In this document: positions 14,628-20,760 of the stretch, piece by piece
How positions within the stretch are numbered: position 1 is the stretch's first letter
Layout: each line of letters starts with the position of its first letter
NCBI GenBank assembly: GCA_047517485.1
Contig: JAKZSU010000205.1
Coordinates: 1 to 20,760, forward strand
DNA length: 20,760 nt
Direction of reading: 5' to 3'
Source: JAKZSU01 sp047517485
GTDB lineage: Bacteria > Pseudomonadota > Alphaproteobacteria > UBA7887
Notes under the pieces: generated by a model
Seen by the model: the letters and a program-made list of their open reading frames with translations, nothing else
What the model was told of the DNA's origin: nothing
Databases searched by the model: none
Translations under genes and position numbers: made by a program

Positions 14628-15476
14628 TCAGCCAAACTCCGGCCCGGCGAGCGCATACGCGCCGGCCGGGGCTTCGAGCGCCACCGGCCCCCGCCGCATG
14701 CGCGCGAACTGGCGTTGCGGCCTAAATCCAACCTCGCTCAGCACCGCGCTAAACGCGTCGTTCCCGTCGATGGCATCGACGAACACCGGTCCCACCACCC
14801 CGTCCAAGGCGCGCCCGAGCAGCGCCGCCGCCATCTCGTCATCGTCGCCGACCAGCGGACCCACTTGCAGCGCGCGGTGGCCGTCGCGGGCGAGCACGAA
14901 TCCTTGTCCGCCGCTCCACGCCTGATCGGGACAGCGCGCCAGCATCATCGCCAGCAACGCTGTCCGGTCGGCGCCGAACGCCGCCGCGTCGCGAGCCGCC
15001 AGCGCCGCGAGATCGCCGCCCGTCGCCCGCTCGATCGCCATAGTATCGGCCGCCGCGCCACGCGGCCGCAGCCGCGGCCGTTCTGACTCCCACCGGGTGA
15101 AGGTGAATCCCGGCGTAAAGCCCAGCTTCTCATACACCGCTTGGCCTGCGGCCGTCGCGTCGAGCCGGGCCTCGAGGCCGCGCGCGTCGAGCTCTTCCAG
15201 ACAGGCCTCGGTCAACCGCGTGGCGATGCCCTGGCGGCGCAATGGCGGGGTCACCAGCACCATGCTGATCCAGGCGAACGCGTCGCCATAGGGTAGCGCC
15301 AGCGCGCTCGCCAGCGGTCCGTCGTCGCCGTGCCACAGGCCCCAGCCGAAGCCGAGGCTGAGCAGCAGCTGCCAGTCCTCCGCCGTCTGGTTCCAGCCCG
15401 CCGCGTCGGACAGGCGGATCAGCCGCGGCACGTCGCCGAGCGCCAGGCGGCGCACGGCGAAGTCAGTACCGGCCAT
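14628..15476 (-). CDS. GNAT-family acetyltransferase with second GNAT-like domain
   Basis: The predicted protein has 282 residues. The N-terminal GNAT domain has the acetyl-CoA loop R80-R-Q-G-I-A85 (PPLRRQGIATRLTEACLEEL) and the closing YEKLGFTPGF. The C-terminal half (from about 135) is a second GNAT-like fold of the Acetyltransf_18/YitH type (GFVLARDGHRALQVGPLVGDD, then EVGFRPQRQFARMRRG). It transfers an acyl group from acyl-CoA to an amine; the substrate is unknown. The start overlaps the upstream epimerase gene. The ATG at 15476 gives MAGTDFAVRRL, and an ATG at 15488 would add four residues. Neither has a clear ribosome site, which fits coupled translation from the epimerase. Confidence 0.85.
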   Translation of the reverse strand: MAGTDFAVRRLALGDVPRLIRLSDAAGWNQTAEDWQLLLSLGFGWGLWHGDDGPLASALALPYGDAFAWISMVLVTPPLRRQGIATRLTEACLEELDARGLEARLDATAAGQAVYEKLGFTPGFTFTRWESERPRLRPRGAAADTMAIERATGGDLAALAARDAAAFGADRTALLAMMLARCPDQAWSGGQGFVLARDGHRALQVGPLVGDDDEMAAALLGRALDGVVGPVFVDAIDGNDAFSAVLSEVGFRPQRQFARMRRGPVALEAPAGAYALAGPEFG

Positions 15477-16500
15477 CGCGCGATTCATAATGGGTCGGTT
15501 TGCCGAGGCTCGGAGCGTCGCGCGCCACCCAGTCCGCCGTCCATGCGATCATTGTTTCCACCGACACCCGGGGTGCTCCGAATAGCCGCGCCGCCGCGCC
15601 GGCGTTCGACAACCAGGCGGTTTCGGCCTCTTCACCGACAATAATCGGGGCCCTGCCCAGCCGGTCGCCAAACGCCGCCGCCAGCGTCCTGGTCGCGACG
15701 GTTGTCAAACCGGTCACGTTGAGCGGCGATGTCGGGGTTGTGCAGTGGCCCAGCATGCGCAACGCCATTTCGTTGGCGTCGCCCTGCCAGATCACGTTGA
15801 CGTGGCCCATGGTGACATCGATCGCCGCGCCGGCCGCGACCTTGCGCGCGATGTCGTGCAAAACCCCATAGCGCATGTCGATCGCATAATTGAGGCGGAG
15901 CAATCGCCCCGGGGTGCCGTGGATACTTGACGCATGTTCGAACAGGCGCTCGCGGGCGAGGCACGACCAGGCGTATTCGCCGGGCGGCGGGCCGGGCGGG
16001 CAGGACTCAATGGCGCCGCCGGTCGCGACGGCGACGAACGGATACACGCAGCCGGTCGAATAGGCGACGATGCGTGAAGTGGCAAAAGCGTCGGCGACGA
16101 TCGCCGGCACCAACGCGTTCATCGCCCAGGTCAGCGGCGCGTTGTCGTCCGAGCCGAACTTGCGCCCCGCCATGAACACGATATTTTCGACATTTGGCAG
16201 CGCCGCCACCGCGTCACGATCGGCAAGATCGCAGGCGATGGTCTCGATCCCCCAAGAGTCCAACTTGGCGCGGAGGCTCGGATCGCTGAACCGCGCCACC
16301 CCGAACACCCGCTTTTCCGGGCAGGCGCGCTGCGCCAATCGTGCCAGGGTCGGGCCGATCTTGCCGCCGACCCCAAGCACCATGATATCGCCGTCGAGCC
16401 GCGCCAATTCCTCGCGCAAACCCGGCGCCGGCGTTGTCATGAATTCTTCGAGCGCGGCGACCGACTCGAAGTGTTGAATACCCACGGGGGCGCGCCTCAT
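15463..16500 (-). CDS. NAD(P)-binding epimerase/dehydratase-like (atypical SDR)
   Basis: The predicted protein has 345 residues. The Rossmann motif is GDIMVLGVGGKIGPTLA (Gly43-x-Gly45-Gly46-x-x-Gly49). The active-site region has SRIVAYSTGCVYPF and GEYAWSCLARERLFE. The catalytic Tyr176 is present, but the lysine of the usual Y-x-x-x-K is replaced by Cys180, so the chemistry may differ from classical epimerases. Homologues as I recall them share this change, so it would be a family trait and not decay. The ATG at 16500 keeps a conserved N-terminal helix (HFESVAALEEFMTTPAPGL); starts at 16581 or 16440 are less likely. It forms an operon with the overlapping GNAT gene. A nucleotide-sugar or related substrate is possible, with no direct evidence. 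Confidence 0.82.
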   Translation of the reverse strand: MRRAPVGIQHFESVAALEEFMTTPAPGLREELARLDGDIMVLGVGGKIGPTLARLAQRACPEKRVFGVARFSDPSLRAKLDSWGIETIACDLADRDAVAALPNVENIVFMAGRKFGSDDNAPLTWAMNALVPAIVADAFATSRIVAYSTGCVYPFVAVATGGAIESCPPGPPPGEYAWSCLARERLFEHASSIHGTPGRLLRLNYAIDMRYGVLHDIARKVAAGAAIDVTMGHVNVIWQGDANEMALRMLGHCTTPTSPLNVTGLTTVATRTLAAAFGDRLGRAPIIVGEEAETAWLSNAGAAARLFGAPRVSVETMIAWTADWVARDAPSLGKPTHYESRDGRY

Positions 16501-16606
16501 AAGCTTTTTACGGCACCAACAATGGCCTGATATCCGATCGTAGCGCAACGGCGACGCCGGTATTGAAAAATCCAATCGCAACTATCGAAAATCATTAACT
16601 CCAGCA

Positions 16607-16635
16607 TTGACTTATCGTAGCGGGAGGATCAAAAT
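16607..16635 (+). promoter_or_regulatory. Candidate sigma70 promoter for the PQQ dehydrogenase gene
   Basis: TTGACT at 16607-16612 is followed after 17 bases by CAAAAT at 16630-16635, in the most AT-rich part of the 277-base gap between the divergent epimerase and dehydrogenase genes. The -35 match is good and the -10 match is weak. It would leave a leader of about 135 bases before the start codon. No operator repeats were evident. Confidence 0.3.
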
Positions 16636-16777
16636 TTTTTTATCAGTCGCGCGCAAGGTCCGGTTAAAAGGCCGCGTTAATGTCGTGACGGGTCGGCGGT
16701 CGTTCGAGGGGAGGTCTTCGGGCGATTTTCCGAGCGATCAGGTCGCGCGGCGCAAGACGTTGGGGAGGATATCTGCA

Positions 16778-18586
16778 ATGACCATGAAATATGGGAAGAC
16801 TCTAGCTGCGGCCGGCGCGAGCCTGTTGGCCGTCGCACTCGCGGTTCCGGCGACCGCGTCGGAATTGACCACCAGTGAAGACCTGTTGAACGCCGCCGAC
16901 AATGGCGACGACTGGCTGCACACGCATCGCACTTACAACTCGCATCGTTTTTCGCCGCTCGACCAGATCAACAAGTCGAACATCGCCGATCTCCATGTCG
17001 AATTCACCATCGCGCTCGGCGGGACCGAGGGCGGCGGCTTCTGGCGCTATGGCAACATCGAAGGCACGCCGATCGTCGAGAACGGCACGATGTACATGGC
17101 CAATGGCTGGAGCGAGTTGATGTCGATCGACCTGCGCAAGGCGGGTCAAGGTCCGGATATGATCAATTGGACCTATGATCCGGGCGTCGACAAGGACTGG
17201 GCCGGCAACGTGACGTGCTGCGCGATCAACAATCGCGGCGTCGCGATCTGGGAAGACGCGGTGATCATGAGCACCCTCGACGGCCGCATGGTTCGGCTCA
17301 ACAAGTCGGACGGCGGCCTGGTTTGGGAGATTCAGCTCGCCGATCCGTCGATCGCCGAGACCATCACCATCGCGCCGTTGGTGGTCAAGGACATGGCGGT
17401 CACCGGCGTGTCGGGTGCCGAGTACGGCATCCGCGGCTGGCTCGCGGCCGTCGATCTCAACACCGGCAAGGAAAGATGGCGCCGTTACACGGTTCCCGGG
17501 CCCGGCGAGGCCGGCCACGAGACCTGGAAGGACGGCTATGACGCGTGGATGACCGGTGGCGGTTCGACTTGGCAGACCGGGTCCTACGATCCCGAGACCA
17601 ACCTGTTGATCTGGGGCATCGGCAATCCGGGGCCGGACTGGGACCAGGACTATCGTCCCGGCGACAACCTCTACACCTCCGGCATGTTCGCGATCGACGC
17701 CGACACCGGCGCGGTGGCGTATCACTTCCAGTACACGCCCAACGATCCGTACGATTACGATGGCGTCAACGAGAATCCGTTGGTCGACATCAATATCGGC
17801 GGCAAGGATCGCAAGACGTTCATCCATGCCGATCGTAACGGCTTCTTCTATGCGATCGATCGCACCAATGGTGAGTTCATCTACGGCGTGCCGTTCGTCA
17901 AGGAGCTCAACTGGACGCGTGGTCTGGACAAGGTCACCGGCCTGCCGCTCGACTATGACCCGAGCTCCGACATTCAGGTCTATGTCGCCGAGAACACGCC
18001 GAACCGGACCAACAAGACGGCGACCTTCTGCCCCAATCTGATGGGGGGTAAGAACTGGATGCCGATCTCGTACAGCCCGCAGACCCAGATGGCCTACATT
18101 CCGACCATCGAGAGCTGCATCACGGTCAACAACGAAGAAGAGACGCCGGGCGCCAACGGCAGCTTCGTTCTCCGTGAATGGTTCTCCGGCGGCATGCCCG
18201 ACGTCACCACCGCCAAGTCGACCAGTGGCGAGACCATGGCCGGCAGCCTGACCGCGGTCGATGTCACCACCGGGCGGATCGTCCGCAAGGTCGATACCCG
18301 CTATCCCGTCATGGCCGGCGTTCTGTCGACTGCTGGCGGGCTGGTGTTTGTCGCCCAGCACGAAGGCAAATTCTGCGCCTTCGACGACACCACGCTCGAC
18401 GAGCTTTGGTGCTTCCACATGAACACCCTGACCGATGCGCCGACGATGAGCTACGCCGTGGACGGCAAGCAGTACATCGCCGTCTCCTCGGGCGGTTGGG
18501 GCACGGTTCCGACCTACTTCGCGCCCTCGACGCCGGGCCTGGAGAAGATCCGGAACGCCAACCTGTTGTGGGTGTTCTCACTGTAG
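16778..18586 (+). CDS. PQQ-dependent alcohol dehydrogenase with lanthanide-type DYD motif
   Basis: The predicted protein has 602 residues, with a signal peptide of about 27 (MTMKYGKTLAAAGASLLAVALA). The eight-bladed quinoprotein propeller shows W-motif repeats (AAVDLNTGKERW, FAIDADTGAVAYHF, TAVDVTTGRIV). Vicinal Cys147-Cys148 (NVTCCAINNRGVA) form the disulfide near PQQ. The catalytic region is PNDPYDYDGVNENPLVDI, with catalytic Asp326 and an extra Asp328; this Asp-Tyr-Asp marks lanthanide-dependent (XoxF/PedH-like) enzymes, whereas MxaF has Ala there. No haem domain is fused. It acts in the periplasm and passes electrons to a cytochrome c. The ATG at 16778 has GGGGAGG 9 bases upstream. A strong terminator follows, so it is probably monocistronic. 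The exact substrate (methanol, ethanol, other) cannot be decided. Confidence 0.92.
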   Translation: MTMKYGKTLAAAGASLLAVALAVPATASELTTSEDLLNAADNGDDWLHTHRTYNSHRFSPLDQINKSNIADLHVEFTIALGGTEGGGFWRYGNIEGTPIVENGTMYMANGWSELMSIDLRKAGQGPDMINWTYDPGVDKDWAGNVTCCAINNRGVAIWEDAVIMSTLDGRMVRLNKSDGGLVWEIQLADPSIAETITIAPLVVKDMAVTGVSGAEYGIRGWLAAVDLNTGKERWRRYTVPGPGEAGHETWKDGYDAWMTGGGSTWQTGSYDPETNLLIWGIGNPGPDWDQDYRPGDNLYTSGMFAIDADTGAVAYHFQYTPNDPYDYDGVNENPLVDINIGGKDRKTFIHADRNGFFYAIDRTNGEFIYGVPFVKELNWTRGLDKVTGLPLDYDPSSDIQVYVAENTPNRTNKTATFCPNLMGGKNWMPISYSPQTQMAYIPTIESCITVNNEEETPGANGSFVLREWFSGGMPDVTTAKSTSGETMAGSLTAVDVTTGRIVRKVDTRYPVMAGVLSTAGGLVFVAQHEGKFCAFDDTTLDELWCFHMNTLTDAPTMSYAVDGKQYIAVSSGGWGTVPTYFAPSTPGLEKIRNANLLWVFSL

Positions 18587-18631
18587 GACGAGCGATCCAG
18601 GGCCGTAAGTTTCGGCCTTGATCGAAAAATT

Positions 18632-18668
18632 GGAGCGGTCCTTTGCAAAAAGGGCCGCTCCTTTTTTT
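18632..18668 (+). terminator. Strong intrinsic terminator after the PQQ dehydrogenase
   Basis: A 12-bp stem (ggagcggtcctt with aagggccgctcc, one T-G wobble) has a 6-base loop and is followed directly by seven T residues. It lies 45 bases after the dehydrogenase stop and before the DUF35 gene, so it separates the two transcription units. It is the only textbook rho-independent terminator seen in the window. Confidence 0.92.
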
Positions 18669-18708
18669 GTAGTTTTACTATGCCGGCATTTTAGATGAGG
18701 AGCGACCC

Positions 18709-19116
18709 GTGAGCGGAGACCGTGTGATTCCCAAACCGACCCCCGAGACCCAGCATTACTGGGACGGCGCGGCCGAGGGCGAGCTGCGCCTGCAGCGGTG
18801 CGACGCTTGCGCCAACACCTATTTTCCGCCGCGGCCGTTCTGTCCCGACTGCGGCAGCCGCGCCGTCTCGGTGATCGTGGCCTCGGGTCGGGCGACCTTG
18901 TACAGCTATGTGATCAATCATCTGCCCACCCCCGGCTTCGATGACGGCCCGTTCGCCATCGCCGTGGTCGAACTCGAGGAAGGCCCGCGGCTGATGGCCA
19001 ATATCCTCGACTGCCCCCAGACCCCCGAGGCGCTGCAGCTCGACATGGCGTTGGAGGTCACCTTCGAGAAGCTCTCCGACGCCATCACCCTGCCGCAGTT
19101 CCGGCCGGCCACATAG
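18709..19116 (+). CDS. DUF35 Zn-ribbon/OB-fold acyl-CoA-binding protein
   Basis: The predicted protein has 135 residues. An N-terminal helix (TPETQHYWDGAAEGELRLQRC) leads into a rubredoxin-like zinc ribbon with Cys31, Cys34, Cys45 and Cys48 (CDAC, then CPDC). An OB-fold domain follows (RATLYSYVINHLPTPGF, then FAIAVVELEEGPRLMANI). Proteins of this family are encoded next to thiolase-like partners and form complexes with them, for example the ChsH2 C-terminal domain with Ltp2 aldolase in steroid side-chain breakdown. The GTG at 18709 has GAGGAGC upstream. The thiolase gene begins 19 bases after its stop, so the two are co-transcribed. Confidence 0.92.
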   Translation: MSGDRVIPKPTPETQHYWDGAAEGELRLQRCDACANTYFPPRPFCPDCGSRAVSVIVASGRATLYSYVINHLPTPGFDDGPFAIAVVELEEGPRLMANILDCPQTPEALQLDMALEVTFEKLSDAITLPQFRPAT

Positions 19117-19135
19117 GCGCGCGAGGATAAGTGTG

Positions 19136-20278
19136 ATGAAACAGAAATCCGTCGCCATCGTCGGCGCCGCCGAGACCACCGAATTGGGAAAAATTCCCGA
19201 CCTGTCGCAAATCCAGCTGCACGCCGACGCCGCGCTCAACGCGCTCGCCGACGCCGGGCTCACCCTCAAGGACATCGACGGGGTCGCCAGCGCCGGCCAC
19301 AACCCGACCGAGGTCGCGCATTACCTCGGCATTACGCCGACTTGGGTCGACGGCACCTCGGTCGGCGGCTGTTCGTTCATGCTCCATGTGCGCCACGCCG
19401 CGGCGGCGATCGAGGCCGGCCTGTGCGACCCCGTGCTGATCACCCACGGCGAAAGCGGCCGTCATTGGATCGGGCGTTCCGGCGCCTCGCTCTTCCCGTC
19501 GCAGTTCCAGATGCAGTTCGAGCAGCCCTACGGCGCCGGGCGACCGCCGAGCACCTTCACCATTCCGGTGCTGCGCTACATGAAGGACTACGGCGTGAGC
19601 GAGGAGCAGTTGGCCGCGGTCGCGGTGGTGCAGCGCGAATGGGCGGCGTTCCATCCGCGCGCCAGCTTCCGCGACCCGATCACCGTCGACGAGGTGCTAG
19701 AATCAAAAATGATCTGCTATCCGTTCCGCCTGCTGATGTGTTGCCTGGTGACCGACGGCGGCGTCGCGCTGATCCTCGCCAAGGCCGAGCGCGCCAAGGA
19801 TTTTCCCACCACGCCGGTCTACATCCTCGGCACCGGCGAAAGCGTCGAGACCCCGCTGATCAGCCAGATGAAGGATTTTACCAGCTCGCAAGCCTTCCGG
19901 GTCTCCGGACGCAAGGCCTTCGACGAAGCCGGTATCGGTCCCGCCGACGTCGATCACCTGATGATTTACGACGCCTTCGCGCATTTACCGCTCTACGGTC
20001 TCGAGGACCTCGGCTTCGTCGCCCCGGGCGAGGCCGCCGCCTTCATCGCCGAGCGCAACACCGCGCCGGGCGGCACCTTGCCGCTCAACACCAACGGCGG
20101 CGGCTTGAGCTACATGCATTCTGGCATGTACGGCATGTACGCGCTGCAGGAAGGCGTGCGCCAGATGCGCGGCGTCTCGCCGGGCCAAGTCGACGGCGCG
20201 GAAATATCCGTGGTGCACGGCGTCGGCGGCATGTTCGCCGCCGCCGGCACCATCATCCTTGGTAATGTGGCGCCGTAA
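19136..20278 (+). CDS. Thiolase-like (SCP-x/lipid-transfer) protein, DUF35 partner
   Basis: The predicted protein has 380 residues of the SCP-x/lipid-transfer branch of the thiolase superfamily. The nucleophile position has Cys79 (TSVGGCSFML). The usual Gly-His-Pro motif is replaced by NTNGGGLSYMHSGMYG (Tyr326, His328), and the second catalytic Cys position has His361 (VVHGVGGMF). These changes are typical of non-classical members, some of which are retro-aldolases rather than thiolases. The GTG-ATG pair at 19133/19136 offers two starts; the ATG is used, with AGGATAA upstream. Paired with the DUF35 gene, it probably acts on a CoA thioester, in degradation of a fatty, steroid-like or branched acid. 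The substrate is unknown. Confidence 0.9.
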   Translation: MKQKSVAIVGAAETTELGKIPDLSQIQLHADAALNALADAGLTLKDIDGVASAGHNPTEVAHYLGITPTWVDGTSVGGCSFMLHVRHAAAAIEAGLCDPVLITHGESGRHWIGRSGASLFPSQFQMQFEQPYGAGRPPSTFTIPVLRYMKDYGVSEEQLAAVAVVQREWAAFHPRASFRDPITVDEVLESKMICYPFRLLMCCLVTDGGVALILAKAERAKDFPTTPVYILGTGESVETPLISQMKDFTSSQAFRVSGRKAFDEAGIGPADVDHLMIYDAFAHLPLYGLEDLGFVAPGEAAAFIAERNTAPGGTLPLNTNGGGLSYMHSGMYGMYALQEGVRQMRGVSPGQVDGAEISVVHGVGGMFAAAGTIILGNVAP

Positions 20279-20362
20279 CCAGCAACGGCGCCGCCGGCCA
20301 ATCGCCTTGAGGCACCGACCGCTTCCGTCGTACCCTTGGTCACCGATGTGGAGAGGGACGGC

Positions 20363-20740
20363 ATGGCCGAGGCCAAGCGCAAATTAGTGGCGATCCTGGC
20401 CGCCGACGTAGCCGGGTATTCGCGCCTGATGGGCGACGATGAGCGCGCCACCATGGATATGCTCAACCTCTGCCGCGATGTCTTTCGCAGGCATATCGCG
20501 GGCCATGAAGGCCGTGTGGTCGACACCGCCGGTGACAGTGTACTGGCGGTGTTCGGCAGCGTGGTCGAAGCCACCGAATGCGCTGTCGCCGTGCAAAGCG
20601 ATCTCGAGGCGTGCAATGCCGAGCTCGCGCTCAAGGTCGCCGACTACGCCTACGTCCTCGATCGCGGCCGCGTCGCCCTTGAGGGCCCCGCCGCCGAGGT
20701 CCGCGACAACCCCGACTTGCTGCGCCTGCTGGCGCCTTAA
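20363..20740 (+). CDS. Chimeric ORF: cyclase N-terminus joined to LivF-like ABC ATPase tail
   Basis: The predicted protein has 125 residues. Residues 1 to about 84 match the start of a class III cyclase (KLVAILAADVAGYSRLMGDDERA, then VVDTAGDSVLAVFGSVVEA) and closely resemble the cyclase at 12698. From about residue 89 the sequence becomes ALKVADYAYVLDRGRVALEGP, then AAEVRDNPDLLRLL. This is the C-terminal tail of LivF-type branched-chain amino-acid ABC ATPases, after the H-loop. The junction falls at Asn-Ala-Glu-Leu (20615-20626), a tetrapeptide plausible in both families. No catalytic half of the cyclase and no Walker motifs remain, so neither activity is expected. The ATG at 20363 has GAGAGGGA upstream. 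Most likely it is a deletion or recombination scar; a chimeric assembly is the alternative. Confidence 0.78.
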   Translation: MAEAKRKLVAILAADVAGYSRLMGDDERATMDMLNLCRDVFRRHIAGHEGRVVDTAGDSVLAVFGSVVEATECAVAVQSDLEACNAELALKVADYAYVLDRGRVALEGPAAEVRDNPDLLRLLAP

Positions 20741-20752
20741 ACCCTGAACCAC

Positions 20753-20758
20753 AGGAGG
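20753..20758 (+). promoter_or_regulatory. Ribosome binding site of the next gene (beyond window)
   Basis: AGGAGG lies 12 bases after the stop of the cyclase-LivF chimera, at the window edge. It is a full-strength site and implies a plus-strand gene starting just outside. In liv operons, livF is often followed by further genes of the same unit, so this could be what remains of that arrangement. Confidence 0.55.
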
Positions 20759-20760
20759 TA

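Noticed and set aside
16802..18418. A 538-codon minus-strand open frame opposite the PQQ dehydrogenase
   Set aside because: It is entirely antisense to a gene with clear catalytic motifs; its composition is a shadow of that gene and no domain is visible.

Overview
This GC-rich window has the gene content, codon usage and repeat style of an alphaproteobacterium, probably Rhodospirillales-like. That placement is inferred from protein families, since no rRNA or other marker gene is present. Genes lie on both strands in short operons, and no RNA genes or CRISPR arrays were seen.

Left edge (1-855): the first codons of a probable transposase read out of the window. Next to them is a tandem-PAS protein that stops in the middle of its second PAS domain, as expected if an insertion sequence cut the gene. 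From 4450 down to 1029, a minus-strand run encodes an EthD-like protein, a periplasmic SoxYZ-like carrier of the kind associated with quinoprotein dehydrogenases, an M17 leucyl aminopeptidase and a small MarR regulator. A 3-hydroxyisobutyrate-dehydrogenase-like enzyme is divergent from this run (4579-5466).

Middle (5467-12576): two direct copies of an unclassified structured repeat (5481-5601 and 6875-7011) bracket a cytochrome c and sugar-isomerase gene pair. A MetE-C-like methyltransferase follows. A minus-strand catabolic operon then encodes a DHDPS-like aldolase/lyase, a Gfo/Idh/MocA oxidoreductase, an enolase-superfamily dehydratase and a 42-residue membrane protein, with touching or overlapping ends. 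Upstream of it is a toxin-antitoxin locus with a palindromic operator. The antitoxin is intact, but the toxin has an early amber codon and runs in frame into the antitoxin.

Right part (12698-20760): a class III cyclase fused to TolB-like and TPR regions; an epimerase plus GNAT pair; a secreted PQQ alcohol dehydrogenase with the Asp-Tyr-Asp signature of lanthanide-dependent enzymes and a strong terminator; a DUF35 Zn-ribbon/OB protein with its thiolase-like partner; and a chimeric ORF joining a cyclase N-terminus to what looks like the C-terminal tail of a LivF-type ABC ATPase.

Functionally the window suggests periplasmic alcohol oxidation (PQQ dehydrogenase, with the SoxYZ-like carrier and cytochrome as possible partners) and oxidation of carbohydrate-derived or CoA-linked compounds. 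It also shows repeated gene breakage: an IS-cut PAS gene, a dead toxin and a cyclase-LivF fusion. The most notable observations are the structured repeat pair, the broken toxin-antitoxin locus feeding a catabolic operon, and the cyclase-LivF chimera.
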